Of a DNA stretch of 64,000 nucleotides, positions 1-9,200 are shown in pieces; within the stretch, counting starts at the first letter, position 1; the number at the start of each line of letters is the position of its first letter. Below the pieces are notes generated by a model. The model made no database searches. It was not told the origin of the DNA and saw nothing but the letters and a program-made list of their open reading frames with translations. The position numbers were made by a program, and so were the translations under genes. This stretch comes from Duganella rivi (GTDB lineage: Bacteria; Pseudomonadota; Gammaproteobacteria; Burkholderiales; Burkholderiaceae_D): contig NZ_WWCK01000007.1 of assembly GCF_009857435.1 (NCBI RefSeq), positions 1 to 64,000 on the forward strand. Direction: 5' to 3'.

Positions 1-80
1 CAGGACGTTGATAGGTCAGGTGTGGAAGTGCAGTAATGCATTAAGCTAACTGATACTAATTGCCCGTACGGCTTGTCCCT
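1..80 (+). rRNA. rrl: 23S ribosomal RNA, 3' end (partial)
   Basis: The first ~80 bases match the conserved 3' end of bacterial 23S rRNA: the segment around GCTAACTGATACTAATTG closely resembles the E. coli end GCTAACCGGTACTAATGA. The rest of the gene lies upstream of the window. The exact 3' end is estimated. It is followed by a ~110-base spacer and the 5S gene, the usual order of an rRNA operon. Confidence 0.93.
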
Positions 81-192
81 ATAACCTTGACGGTTATACG
101 CATTTACTCTTGATGAGTTAATACCCCCAAACTTTACTTCTCCCAGATTCGCTGCGTAGCCCAATAAGGAGCTGCGCAGCATACAAGTCAAA

Positions 193-306
193 GCTTGATG
201 ACTATAGTAAGTCGGTCCCACCCCTTCCCATCCCGAACAGGACCGTGAAACGACTCTACGCCGATGATAGTGCTGCAACCAGTGTGAAAGTAGGTTATCG
301 TCAAGC
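193..306 (+). rRNA. rrf: 5S ribosomal RNA
   Basis: A ~114-base segment has 5S character: the ends GCTTGATGA and TCGTCAAGC pair as helix I. The internal segments GGTCCCACCCCTTCCCATCC, GAACAGGACCGTGAAACG and CGCCGATGATAGTG correspond to conserved 5S loops. It lies between the 23S tail and a strong terminator. The ends are set from the helix I pairing and may be off by a few bases. Confidence 0.93.
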
Positions 307-314
307 TAGTTATT

Positions 315-347
315 AAAAAAAGGCCCGCTCATTGAGCGGGCCTTTTT
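315..347 (+). terminator. rRNA operon Rho-independent terminator
   Basis: An A-run is followed by a GC-rich perfect hairpin (AGGCCCGCTC / GAGCGGGCCT, loop ATT) and a T-run. It sits directly downstream of the 5S gene and ends the rRNA transcript. Confidence 0.92.
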
Positions 348-434
348 GCTTTGGCGCAACGAGATTACGCGGAGTTTTGATATGCGGAAATGAAAGGTGT
401 ACCATGTGGCCTTTCGCGTCTGCTTCAAACCTCA

Positions 435-1853
435 ATGAAAAATAAGACAGCCCAAACAATGCTGTATTGCGCATTGGCCCTGTCGGCCTGGGCTCCTGCC
501 CGCGCCGATGATTACGCCGATGTCAGCAAACTGGCCAAGGCCGGTAAGGTGGTCGAGGCACTCAACAAGACTAATGAATACCTGAGCAAACACCCGAGCG
601 ATCCGCAAATGCGGTTCATGAAAGGCGTGCTGCTGACGGAACAGAATAAGTCGGAAGAGGCAATCGCCGTCTTCACCAAGCTCACCGAGGATTACAAGGA
701 TCTGCCGGAGCCGTACAACAACCTGGCCGTGCTGTATGCGGCCAACGGCCAGTACGATAAGGCGCGCGTGGCGCTGGAAAAGGCGATCCGCACCAATCCG
801 AGCTATCAGACTGCCTACGAAAATCTGGGCGATATTTACGGCAAGATGGCCAGTCAGGCTTACGACAAGGCCTTGGCGCTGGGTTCGACGACGGCGGTGC
901 CGGCTAAGTCGAAGCTGACCATGCTGCGCACCTTCTCGACCAGCACAGGCGGCAAGATCGTTGGCGTGGAGACGGCAGTTGCACAAGCCCCGGCTCCTGC
1001 GCCTGCCCCTGCCCCTGCTGTTGTGCCGGCGCGTCCCGCTGCCGGCGCGCAGCCGCCTTTGATTTCGCAGTTGCCGCCGCAAAATGCTGCGCAGGCCAAT
1101 GCACCACAACGGATTCCGGCATTGTCGGTATCGCCACCGCCGGCCAACGCGCCTAAAGTTGCGACGGCAGTGGGAGCGATTCCAGCGCCGGCGCCGGTGG
1201 CAGCGAAACCTGTGCCTGCACCAGTGCCAACGCCTGCGCCGATCAAGGTCGCTGCGGCGCCAGTGCCTGCACCTGCTCCAATTCCGGCGCCAGCGCCAGC
1301 CAAAGTAGCGCCTGTGCCGACGCCGGCCCCGGTAAAAGTGGCCGCAGCGCCTGTGCCAACTCCGGCACCAGCGCCGGCCCCGGCTCCCGCACCGGTCAAA
1401 ATCGCCGCAGCGCCAACGCCGGCACCTGCGCCTGCACCTGCACCGGTCAAAGCCGAACCGCCGAAACCTGCCAAGCCTGAGCCGGAAAAAGTCGCCGCCA
1501 AACCGGATAACTCCGAGCGCGATGCGGTGATGGCGCAGGTGAATGGCTGGGCCAAGGCATGGGCTGCGCAAAACGTCGATTCCTACCTGGGCTACTATAG
1601 CCAGCAGTTCGAACCGCCAAAGGGCGTGACGCGCAAAGCGTGGGCCGACGAGCGCCGCGCCCGCATCGAGGGCAAGGGCCGCATCCGCGTGGAAGTCGCT
1701 TCGCCCGAGGTGAAAGTGGACGGCAACACCGCCAAGGTCACCTTCCGCCAGACCTACGAATCCGATCGCTTGACGGCGCGCAGCCGCAAGACGCTCATCA
1801 TGGTCAAAAATGGTGGAAAATGGCAGATCAAGCAGGAAGTCTCGGGTAACTGA
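435..1853 (+). CDS. TPR-repeat exported protein with Pro/Ala linker and C-terminal NTF2-like domain
   Basis: About 472 aa. Residues 1-24 look like a signal peptide ending in PARA, so the protein is probably periplasmic or envelope-associated. Residues ~25-150 form tetratricopeptide-like helical repeats (for example PYNNLAVLYAANGQYDKA). Residues ~195-365 are a very long Ala/Pro-rich low-complexity linker. The last ~100 residues resemble a SnoaL/NTF2-like fold (DSYLGYYSQQF ... GKWQIKQE). The stop overlaps the next start (TGATG), so it is probably translationally coupled to the L,D-transpeptidase, which ends in a similar domain. An upstream ATG at 390 would extend the protein by 15 residues, but the start at 435 puts the signal peptide at the N-terminus. 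The exact role is unknown; a scaffold or partner in peptidoglycan cross-linking is an inference from context. Confidence 0.82.
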   Translation: MKNKTAQTMLYCALALSAWAPARADDYADVSKLAKAGKVVEALNKTNEYLSKHPSDPQMRFMKGVLLTEQNKSEEAIAVFTKLTEDYKDLPEPYNNLAVLYAANGQYDKARVALEKAIRTNPSYQTAYENLGDIYGKMASQAYDKALALGSTTAVPAKSKLTMLRTFSTSTGGKIVGVETAVAQAPAPAPAPAPAVVPARPAAGAQPPLISQLPPQNAAQANAPQRIPALSVSPPPANAPKVATAVGAIPAPAPVAAKPVPAPVPTPAPIKVAAAPVPAPAPIPAPAPAKVAPVPTPAPVKVAAAPVPTPAPAPAPAPAPVKIAAAPTPAPAPAPAPVKAEPPKPAKPEPEKVAAKPDNSERDAVMAQVNGWAKAWAAQNVDSYLGYYSQQFEPPKGVTRKAWADERRARIEGKGRIRVEVASPEVKVDGNTAKVTFRQTYESDRLTARSRKTLIMVKNGGKWQIKQEVSGN

Positions 1854-3076
1854 TGTCACACTCATTTTTGCGTAAATGGCGCGCGGGCAGTGTGCTCGCC
1901 GTGGTTCTCCTCAGCCTGGTGGGAGGGGAGTTCAGTTACGCCGCAAAAAAGCCGGTGCGGGCGGCTGCCGCCCGTAAAGCTAATCCTGAAGAGCTGCTCA
2001 ACGACATCTACAAGGATCTGGCAACGCATGACCTGAACTCGGCGCAGCAGAAAGCCGATGCGCTGGTCGAGGCTTATCCTAACTTCCGTCTTGGCCATCT
2101 GATCCGTGGCGATATCCTGTTGATGCATACCCGCGCCGTTGGCATACTTGGCGCCGCCGTGCCGCCCGGCTCGGAAGCCAAGCTGGCCGATCTGCGCCGC
2201 GAAGCTGCCGTGCGCTTGCAGGCCGAGCGTCCGGGGCCGGCGCTGCTGCCGCGCGCGCTGCTGCAAATGCGCAAGGATCAAAAGCACGCGCTGATCGTCG
2301 ATGCCAAGCATTCCCGCCTCTACCTGTACGAGAACCGCAACGACGGCGTACGACTGCTGCAAGACTTTTACGTGAGCCAAGGCAAGCTGGGCATCAACAA
2401 GCTCAAGGAAGGCGATATGCGCACGCCGGTGGGCGTGTATTACCTGATCGGCCGCCTGCCCGGCGTGAAGCTGCCCGATATGTACGGCAAGGGCGCGCTG
2501 CCGCTCGATTATCCGAATGACTGGGACAAGGTGAACGGCCGCAGCGGCTCGGGCATCTGGGTGCACGGCACGCCGCCGGAGACCTTCAGCCGTCCGCCGC
2601 TGTCGACCGATGGCTGCGTGGTGGTCAGCAATGACGATTTGAATTTCCTGACTCGCACTGTGGAAATTGGCAAGACGCCGATTCTGATTGGCGACCAGGT
2701 GGAGTTCGTCAGCAAGGAGCAGCTGGACAAGGATCTGCGCCAAGCCGCTTCGCTGGTGGAGACATGGCGGCGCGATGTGGAGAATCGTGACGACGCGAGC
2801 TTGAAGGCGCTGTATTCGGCGCGCTTTAAATCGGCAGCGGACGAGGATATCAATGCTTGGCTGGACAAGAACCGCTACCTGCCGGGCGCGAAGAAAATTA
2901 CCGTGACCGTTACCGATCCGAGCTACTTCCGTCAGCCTAGCCAGGAAGAGGTCATCGTCAGCAACTTCACGCAGCAAATTGTGATCGGCAAGTTCCGTCA
3001 CGCGGTGCGCAAGAAGCAGTACTGGGCCAAGGAAGGCAAGAACTGGAAGATTGTCGCCGAATCCAATGTGTCATAA
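1853..3076 (+). CDS. L,D-transpeptidase (YkuD family)
   Basis: 407 aa. An N-terminal hydrophobic segment (residues ~12-30) suggests export to the periplasm. A YkuD/L,D-transpeptidase domain spans ~145-285, with the active-site signature around H238 and S251-T-D-G-C255 (catalytic Cys255). Enzymes of this family form 3-3 peptidoglycan cross-links or attach lipoproteins to the wall. The last ~110 residues resemble the NTF2-like domain at the end of the upstream TPR protein. The start codon overlaps the upstream stop by one base. It ends at a bidirectional terminator. The exact substrate cannot be read from the sequence. Confidence 0.92.
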   Translation: MSHSFLRKWRAGSVLAVVLLSLVGGEFSYAAKKPVRAAAARKANPEELLNDIYKDLATHDLNSAQQKADALVEAYPNFRLGHLIRGDILLMHTRAVGILGAAVPPGSEAKLADLRREAAVRLQAERPGPALLPRALLQMRKDQKHALIVDAKHSRLYLYENRNDGVRLLQDFYVSQGKLGINKLKEGDMRTPVGVYYLIGRLPGVKLPDMYGKGALPLDYPNDWDKVNGRSGSGIWVHGTPPETFSRPPLSTDGCVVVSNDDLNFLTRTVEIGKTPILIGDQVEFVSKEQLDKDLRQAASLVETWRRDVENRDDASLKALYSARFKSAADEDINAWLDKNRYLPGAKKITVTVTDPSYFRQPSQEEVIVSNFTQQIVIGKFRHAVRKKQYWAKEGKNWKIVAESNVS

Positions 3077-3077
3077 A

Positions 3078-3099
3078 AAAAGCCCCGTAAGGGGCTTTT
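3078..3099. terminator. Bidirectional terminator between ldt and pagL
   Basis: A perfect hairpin (AAAAGCCCC / GGGGCTTTT, loop GTAA) flanked by A- and T-runs works on both strands. It lies between the convergent L,D-transpeptidase and lipid A deacylase genes. Confidence 0.9.
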
Positions 3100-3111
3100 G
3101 ATTTTCTACAC

Positions 3112-3657
3112 TTAGAAGTGGTACGCCGCTTTGAGTTCGACGAAGTTCACACCCGAGTTCGGCTTCTTGTAGCCGCCGTTCGAGAAGTGTTGCAGCTTCA
3201 CACCCACTTCCCAGTTGTTGTCGAACACGTAACCGGCAGCGATGTGGTCGCCGAACTGGAAGTGCGTCGACAGGCGGTTGTCGCTGTTGTTGTACAGCTT
3301 GGAGAACATGTGCACGCCGATGCCGCCTTCGTAGTACATGCCCTTCTTGTTGTCATTCTGGAAGCGGAACACTGGGGTGAAACCGATATCCCACAGTTTT
3401 GCTTCCGCGCCGACCACATTCTTGGCACGGTTTTCTTGCCAGATGCCGGTGCTCAGTTCCCAGTAGCCGCCCAGGTGGGTGCCGTTCGATTGGAACCATT
3501 TATTGTCCCAGTCTTTGGCGGCGTTGAAACGCACCATTTGTACGTGCTCGCCGGCACCTACGTCGATCGACACGGAGTCGACCAGTTTGTCATCGGCAAA
3601 CGCGCTTTGAGCGGCGACCAGTGCGGCAGCAACCGCGATCATTTTTTTGTTGAACAT
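3112..3657 (-). CDS. pagL: Lipid A 3-O-deacylase (PagL family, acyloxyacyl hydrolase)
   Basis: 181 aa with a clear signal peptide (cleavage after QSAFA, residues ~1-21). The remainder has the alternating pattern of an outer-membrane beta-barrel and ends in aromatic residues (AYHF), as barrel proteins do. The C-terminal segment LQHFSNGGY carries His157 and Ser159, with Glu174 downstream, matching the His-Ser-Glu catalytic triad of PagL enzymes, which remove the 3-O acyl chain of lipid A. The length matches the family. It is transcribed alone, divergently from the dehydrogenase at 3751. Confidence 0.88.
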   Translation of the reverse strand: MFNKKMIAVAAALVAAQSAFADDKLVDSVSIDVGAGEHVQMVRFNAAKDWDNKWFQSNGTHLGGYWELSTGIWQENRAKNVVGAEAKLWDIGFTPVFRFQNDNKKGMYYEGGIGVHMFSKLYNNSDNRLSTHFQFGDHIAAGYVFDNNWEVGVKLQHFSNGGYKKPNSGVNFVELKAAYHF

Positions 3658-3750
3658 AGTATCCTTGCAATGTGAGTGCAGTATTTCTCGATTGTTATAC
3701 GGCTAACCCGTGATTGTACCGGGGTTCGGAAAATAATTCAGGGAGCGGAA

Positions 3751-4644
3751 TTGTCGACGCAAATTGCTTTTCTTGGCATCGGCTTGATGGGGGAGCCGAT
3801 GGTGCGCCGCCTGCTGGCGGCTGGCCACAAGGTTACAGCATGGAACCGCACGCATGCAAAGGCGCAAGCGCTGGCTGAGGCAGGCGCGCAACCGGTGGCG
3901 GACTTGGGCGAGGCGGTGCGCGATGCGCAGATCGTGATCTCGATGCTGGAGGCCGGGCCGACGGTGCAGCTGGTGCTGCAAGCGGCCTTGCCGGCGCTGG
4001 CGAGCAAGGCGCTGTGGATCGACATGAGCTCGACCCAGCAGGCCGAGGCGCAGGCCTTCCACGCGCTGCTGAGCGCGCAAGGACGGCGTTTTATCGATGC
4101 GCCGGTGTCAGGCGGCGTCGGTGGCGCTGCGGCCGGCGCGCTGGCGATTATGGCCGGCGGCGCGGCCGAAGATTTTGCCGAGGCCGAACCGGTGCTGTCG
4201 GCCATGGGCCGCGCCACGCTGGTCGGCCCGGCCGGTAGCGGGCAGGTGGCCAAGCTGTGCAATCAGCTCATCGTTGGTGCAACCATCAACATTGTCGCGG
4301 AAGCCATGTTGCTGGCGCAGGCGGCCGGTGCCGATCCGGCAGCGATGCGCGCAGCGATACGCGGCGGCTTTGCCGAGTCGAAGATTTTGGAGGTGCACGG
4401 CCAGCGCATGCTGGAGCGGAATTTCGTCGCCGGCGGCAAGGTGACCACGCAGCTCAAGGATCAGCGCAATATCCTGGCGGCGGCGGAAGCGGCCGGCATC
4501 GTGCTGCCGCTGACGGAGTTGGTAACGGCGCGCTACATGACGCTGTCCAAAACCATACCGCAAGCCGATCACTCGGCCGCGCTGATCGGTCTGGAGCAGC
4601 TGAATCCGGGCCAGCGCGTGGGCACGGCCCCGGATCAAATTTAA
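3751..4644 (+). CDS. NAD(P)-dependent beta-hydroxyacid dehydrogenase (3-hydroxyisobutyrate / tartronate semialdehyde reductase family)
   Basis: 297 aa from a TTG start at 3751, chosen because GGGAGCGG lies just upstream and the Rossmann strand then begins within a few residues (IAFLGIGLMGEPM, GxGxxG). Further family motifs are the segment DAPVSGGVGGAAAG and the substrate/catalytic Lys in GSGQVAKLCNQ. The helical C-terminal half is typical of 6-phosphogluconate dehydrogenase-like enzymes. An upstream ATG at 3676 would add 25 residues unlike the family. Its substrate (3-hydroxyisobutyrate, tartronate semialdehyde or a related acid) cannot be settled. The stop codon overlaps that of the convergent M20 gene within TTAA. 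Confidence 0.87.
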   Translation: MSTQIAFLGIGLMGEPMVRRLLAAGHKVTAWNRTHAKAQALAEAGAQPVADLGEAVRDAQIVISMLEAGPTVQLVLQAALPALASKALWIDMSSTQQAEAQAFHALLSAQGRRFIDAPVSGGVGGAAAGALAIMAGGAAEDFAEAEPVLSAMGRATLVGPAGSGQVAKLCNQLIVGATINIVAEAMLLAQAAGADPAAMRAAIRGGFAESKILEVHGQRMLERNFVAGGKVTTQLKDQRNILAAAEAAGIVLPLTELVTARYMTLSKTIPQADHSAALIGLEQLNPGQRVGTAPDQI

Positions 4645-5837
4645 GCGGCGGCCGGCAAGCTGGCCTCCACCAGCTTCACCCAGAAGCTGGCGCCGACCGG
4701 CAGCAGGTTGTCGTTGAAGTCGTAGCTGCCGTTGTGCAGCACGCACGGGCCGAGGCCGTGACCGCCTTCGCGATGGTCGCCCTCGCCGTTGCCGATGAAG
4801 ATGTAGCAGCCCGGCTTGGCTTGCAGGAAGTAGGCGAAGTCTTCCGCCGCCATCGAGGGCTCCACTTTGTCGTCCACCTTGTCGGCGCCGATCACGGACT
4901 TCATCACCTCCACCGCAAAGCGCGTCGCTTCAGGATGATTGATCAGCGGCGGGTAGTTGCGGCGGAATTTGAATTCCACTTCCGCGCCAAATGCCGCAGC
5001 CGTATTCACAGCCACCACTTCCATTTGTTTTTCAATCATATCCAGCACGTCCCACGACAGGGTGCGCACGGTGCCGGACAGCTTGGCTTCATCGGGAATG
5101 ACGTTGGTGGCAGTGCCGGCGTGGAATTGCGTCAGCGACAGCACGGCGGTATCGATAGGATTGGTACGGCGGCTGACGATGGTCTGCCAGCTCTGCGCAA
5201 TTTGCACCGCCGCCATTACCGGGTCGATGCACTTGTGCGGCTGGGCTGCATGGCCGCCTTTGCCTTTAACGGTGAGGTAGAACTCGTTACTGGAGGCCAT
5301 CAGCGCACCTTCGGTCACGCTCATGTGACCGGATGGAATGCCGGGCCAGTTGTGCATGCCGTAGATGGCGTCCATCGGGCAATGCTCGAACAGGCCGTCC
5401 TCGATCATGCGCTTGGCGCCGGCGCCGCCTTCTTCGGCCGGCTGGAACACGAGGTAGACGGTGCCGTCAAAGTTGCGATGCTCGGACAAGTGCTTGGCCG
5501 CACCCAGCAGCATGGCGGTGTGGCCGTCGTGGCCGCAGGCGTGCATTTTGCCGGGGTGCACCGAGGCGTGGGCGAAGGTGTTCACTTCCTGCATCGGCAG
5601 CGCGTCCATATCGGCGCGCAGGCCGATCGAGCGCGACGACGTGCCGTTCTTGATGATGCCGACCACGCCAGTGATGCCGAGGCCGCGAATCACGGGAATG
5701 CCCCATTCGGTCAGCTTGGCCGCCACCACGTCGGAGGTGCGTTGTTCTTCGTAGCAAAGTTCAGGGTGGGCGTGCAGGTCGCGCCGGATCTGCTGCAGTT
5801 CGGATTGAAATGCAATGATGGGATCTACCAGTTTCAT
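4641..5837 (-). CDS. M20 family metallopeptidase / amidohydrolase (aminoacylase or hippurate hydrolase type)
   Basis: 398 aa. The metal-binding motifs of M20D peptidases are present: MHACGHDGHTAMLLGAA (Cys/His/Asp ligands), FQPAEEGGAGA (catalytic and metal-ligand Glu), and a later His in YGMHNWPG. The insert dimerisation domain follows (EFYLTVKGKGGHAAQP). Such enzymes hydrolyse N-acyl amino acids or related amides in the cytoplasm. There is no signal peptide. It is divergent from the molybdopterin oxidoreductase with a ~120-base gap. The natural substrate is not determined. Confidence 0.9.
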   Translation of the reverse strand: MKLVDPIIAFQSELQQIRRDLHAHPELCYEEQRTSDVVAAKLTEWGIPVIRGLGITGVVGIIKNGTSSRSIGLRADMDALPMQEVNTFAHASVHPGKMHACGHDGHTAMLLGAAKHLSEHRNFDGTVYLVFQPAEEGGAGAKRMIEDGLFEHCPMDAIYGMHNWPGIPSGHMSVTEGALMASSNEFYLTVKGKGGHAAQPHKCIDPVMAAVQIAQSWQTIVSRRTNPIDTAVLSLTQFHAGTATNVIPDEAKLSGTVRTLSWDVLDMIEKQMEVVAVNTAAAFGAEVEFKFRRNYPPLINHPEATRFAVEVMKSVIGADKVDDKVEPSMAAEDFAYFLQAKPGCYIFIGNGEGDHREGGHGLGPCVLHNGSYDFNDNLLPVGASFWVKLVEASLPAAA

Positions 5838-5959
5838 GCTACTTCTCCACTTTCCACTATTTCCACTTTCCTAATTGTAGCCCTTGTCAGACGAGTTAAG
5901 CCAGTCCGCGCGCAATGGTTTACGATACTGCTTTGAGCCATTGCTTTTTGGATTCTGAC

Positions 5960-8038
5960 ATGACAACCACACAAGTCCGCGCAGCCTGCCCGCTCGACTG
6001 CCCCGACACCTGCGCGCTGCTGGTGACGGTGGAAGACGGCGTTGCCACCGCGGTCAAAGGCGACCCCGATCACCCTACCACGGCCGGTGTGCTGTGCACC
6101 AAGGTAGCGCGCTATACCGAGCGCACCTACCACGAAGAGCGCTTGCTGTACCCGCTGAAGCGCGTCGGCAAAAAGGGCGAGGGCAAGTTCGAGCGCATTA
6201 GCTGGGAAGAGGCGCTGGACACCATCGCAGCCAAACTGAAGCCGATCGCCGAGCGCGCGCCGGAGGCGATCCTGCCGTACAGCTATTGCGGCACCATGGG
6301 CTTGATCCAGGGCGAGTCGATGTCATCGCGCTTCTTCAACAAGATTGGAGCCTCCCTGCTGGATCGCACCATTTGCGCGACGGCCGGCTTCACCGGCTAC
6401 AAGTACACCATCGGCGGCTCCATCGGCACCGACATGGAGCAGTTCCAGAACGCCAAGCTGCTGATTATCTGGGGCGGTAATCCGATCGCATCGAATCTGC
6501 ACTTCTGGACGCGCGCGCAGGAAGCCAAGCGCAATGGCGCCAAGCTGATTGCCATCGATCCGTATCGCTCGCTGACGGCGGAGAAGTGCCACCAGCACAT
6601 CGCGCTGCTGCCGGGCACCGACGCCGCGCTGGCTTTGGGACTGATGCATGTGCTGATCAAGGAAGACCTGCTCGATCACGACTACATCGCGCAATACACG
6701 CTGGGCTTTGAACAGCTGAAGCAGCGCGCCGCCGAGTGGACGCCGGAGCGCACGGCCGAAACCTGCGGCATCACGGTCGATGAAGTGGTCGATCTGGCGC
6801 GCCTGTACGGCGGCATGGCGAAGGCCGGCGAGCCGGTGGCGATCCGCACCAACTACGGCGTGCAGCGCGTGCGCGGCGGCGGCATGGCGGTGCGGAATAT
6901 CGCGTGCTTGCCGGCGCTGGTGGGCGCGTGGCGTCATCCGGCCGGCGGCGTGCAGCTGTCGTCCAGCGGCTCGTTCCCGACCAACAAACCCAAGCTGCAA
7001 CGCACGGATTTGTTGAAGAAAATCCCGCGCACCATCAACATGACCACTATCGGCGATGACCTGCTGCGGCCTGCCTCGCCTTCGTTTGGGCCGGCAGTGG
7101 AAGCGGTCATTGTCTACAACTCCAACCCGCTGGCGATTGCGCCGGATTCGGACAAGGTGATGCGCGGCTTCCTGCGCGAGGACTTGTTCACGGTGGTGCT
7201 GGAGCACTTCCAGACCGACACCGCCGATTACGCCGACATCGTACTGCCGGCCACCACGCAGCTGGAGCACATCGACGCCCACACGTCTTACGGCCACCTG
7301 TACATGATGGCGAATAACGCCGCCATCGCGCCGATGGGCGAGGCCAAGGCCAATACTGAAATCTTCCGCCTGCTGGCAGCCAAGATGGGCTTCGACGACG
7401 ACTGCTTCAAGGAGAGCGACGACGAACTGGCGGCGCAAGCCTTCAACGCGCAAGATGTTCGCGCGATTGGCTTCGACTGGGACGCCTTGAAGCAAAAGGG
7501 CTGGCAGAAATTGAATATGCCGGATGCGCCGTTCGCGCAAGGCGGCTTCCCTACGCCGTCCGGCAAGTGCGAGTTCTATTCCGCGCAAATGGAGAAGGAC
7601 GGACTCGATCCGCTGCCGTCCTACATACCGCCATACGAATCGGCGGCCAGCAATCCTGAACTGGCGGCGCGCTACCCGCTGGCGATGATTTCTCCGCCGG
7701 CGCGCAACTTCCTCAACTCCACCTTCGTCAACGTCAAGAGCCTGCGTTCGGCGGAGGGCGAGCCGCACCTGGACATCCACCCGGACGACAGCGCATCGCG
7801 CAGCATCGCCAACGGCGACATGGTTCGCATCTTCAACGACCGCGGCTCCTTTGTGGCCAAGGCGCGCGTGACGGACAAGGCGCGTGCCGGATTGGTTGTC
7901 GGCTTGTCAGTGTGGTGGAAAAAGCTAGCCTCCGATGGCAAAAATGCCAATGAGGTTACCAGCCAACAGTTGACCGATATGGGCCGCGCGCCGACGTTTT
8001 ACGATACACTGGTACAGGTCGAGAGGCTCGCATCTTGA
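5960..8038 (+). CDS. Molybdopterin-dependent oxidoreductase (DMSO reductase superfamily)
   Basis: 692 aa from ATG 5960. The N-terminus carries a [4Fe-4S] motif (AACPLDCPDTC, then GVLCTK about 30 residues on). The molybdopterin domains follow, with cofactor-type motifs such as IIWGGNPIASN and VYNSNPLAIAPD and a C-terminal molydopterin-dinucleotide-binding region (LDIHPDDSASRSIANGDMVRIFND). There is no Tat signal, so it is probably cytoplasmic. The soluble, single-subunit form resembles formate-dehydrogenase-like enzymes of unknown substrate. No partner electron-transfer subunit or cofactor gene lies nearby. The gene for an aminopeptidase starts 9 bases after its stop. Confidence 0.9.
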   Translation: MTTTQVRAACPLDCPDTCALLVTVEDGVATAVKGDPDHPTTAGVLCTKVARYTERTYHEERLLYPLKRVGKKGEGKFERISWEEALDTIAAKLKPIAERAPEAILPYSYCGTMGLIQGESMSSRFFNKIGASLLDRTICATAGFTGYKYTIGGSIGTDMEQFQNAKLLIIWGGNPIASNLHFWTRAQEAKRNGAKLIAIDPYRSLTAEKCHQHIALLPGTDAALALGLMHVLIKEDLLDHDYIAQYTLGFEQLKQRAAEWTPERTAETCGITVDEVVDLARLYGGMAKAGEPVAIRTNYGVQRVRGGGMAVRNIACLPALVGAWRHPAGGVQLSSSGSFPTNKPKLQRTDLLKKIPRTINMTTIGDDLLRPASPSFGPAVEAVIVYNSNPLAIAPDSDKVMRGFLREDLFTVVLEHFQTDTADYADIVLPATTQLEHIDAHTSYGHLYMMANNAAIAPMGEAKANTEIFRLLAAKMGFDDDCFKESDDELAAQAFNAQDVRAIGFDWDALKQKGWQKLNMPDAPFAQGGFPTPSGKCEFYSAQMEKDGLDPLPSYIPPYESAASNPELAARYPLAMISPPARNFLNSTFVNVKSLRSAEGEPHLDIHPDDSASRSIANGDMVRIFNDRGSFVAKARVTDKARAGLVVGLSVWWKKLASDGKNANEVTSQQLTDMGRAPTFYDTLVQVERLAS

Positions 8039-8047
8039 AGGTGATGT

Positions 8048-9175
8048 ATGCGCAAAATTGCACGCCAAATGCTCCGCGCCAGATTCTGGCTGGCGCCGGC
8101 GTGCGCGGCGGCGATGCTGGCCGGTTGCGCGCAATTCAAGTACTACATGCAGGCTGCCCAAGGCCAGTATTCGCTGTGGTCGGACGCGCGTCCGATTGAA
8201 GACTGGCTGGGCGATCCCACCACCGATCCCCAGCTCAAGGCGCGCCTCGAAAAGGCGCTGCTGATCCGTAAATTCGCGGTCAAGGAATTGAGCCTGCCCG
8301 ATAACGCAAGCTACAAAAACTACGCGGCCCTGTCGCGGCCCTTCGTGCTGTGGAACGTGGTGGCGACGCCGGAGCTGTCGCTGCGGCCTATCCAGTGGTG
8401 CTTCCCGATTGCGGGCTGCGTCAGTTATCGCGGCTACTACAGCAAGGAAGACGCCATGGCCTATGCCGATGAACTGCGCCAGGAGCGCAACGACGTGCAG
8501 GTGGGCGGTGTGCCGGCGTATTCCACGCTGGGCTGGTTCAGCGATCCGCTGCTATCGACCTTCATCAACTACTCGGACGCCGAACTGGCGCGCATGGTGT
8601 TCCACGAATTGGCGCACCAGGTGGCCTACGTGCAGGGCGATTCGCAATTCAACGAGGGCTTCGCCACGGCGGTGGAAGAAGCCGGCGTGGCGCGCTGGCT
8701 GGAGCTGTACGGCACCGATCCGATGCGCGAGGCTTACACCCGCTACAACAGCCGGCGCCAGGACTTTTTAGCGCTGTTGGTGCGGCACCGCAAAATGCTG
8801 GCCGACCTGTACGCGGGCAAGACCAGCACCCGCCACAAGCGCGCCGAGAAAGCCCGCATCTTCGCCCACCTGAAATCCGACTACGCCAAGCTCAAGGAAA
8901 GTTGGGGCGGCTATGCCGGTTACGACCGCTGGTTTGCCGAGCCGCTGACCAACGCCCACCTCAGCGCGGTGGGAACTTACCACGATTATCTGCCCGCCTT
9001 CCGCGCCTTGCTCAAGCAGGAACGAACGTTCGTGCGTTTTTATGGTGCGGTGCAACAAATAGCAACTCTTGATGCAGGCCAACGCCGACAGCAGTTGGAT
9101 CTCTTGGGCCGCCCGCCAATGCTCAACGCCGAAGGGGGCAAGGAAGCGCTACCAAGCGGCGAAGGCGTGCATTGA
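8048..9175 (+). CDS. Predicted zinc aminopeptidase lipoprotein (COG4324-like)
   Basis: 375 aa. The N-terminus is a lipoprotein signal (AAAMLAGC, lipidated Cys around residue 27). The zinc-metalloprotease motif HELAHQ occurs mid-protein, followed by NEGFATAVEE, which gives the third ligand, as in predicted aminopeptidases of this family. It starts 9 bases after the oxidoreductase stop, so the two may be co-transcribed, although a shared function is not evident. Family membership rests on motifs recognised by eye. Confidence 0.85.
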   Translation: MRKIARQMLRARFWLAPACAAAMLAGCAQFKYYMQAAQGQYSLWSDARPIEDWLGDPTTDPQLKARLEKALLIRKFAVKELSLPDNASYKNYAALSRPFVLWNVVATPELSLRPIQWCFPIAGCVSYRGYYSKEDAMAYADELRQERNDVQVGGVPAYSTLGWFSDPLLSTFINYSDAELARMVFHELAHQVAYVQGDSQFNEGFATAVEEAGVARWLELYGTDPMREAYTRYNSRRQDFLALLVRHRKMLADLYAGKTSTRHKRAEKARIFAHLKSDYAKLKESWGGYAGYDRWFAEPLTNAHLSAVGTYHDYLPAFRALLKQERTFVRFYGAVQQIATLDAGQRRQQLDLLGRPPMLNAEGGKEALPSGEGVH

Positions 9176-9200
9176 TGCGGCGTTGCAGCATAAAAAGCCG

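Noticed and set aside
432..1865. Minus-strand frame opposite the TPR gene with long Arg/Cys-rich runs
   Set aside because: It is the complement of the Pro/Ala linker and has no start context or recognisable domain.
4257..5936. 559-codon plus-strand frame spanning the dehydrogenase end and the M20 gene
   Set aside because: It overlaps two genes with clear motifs in other frames and is not protein-like.
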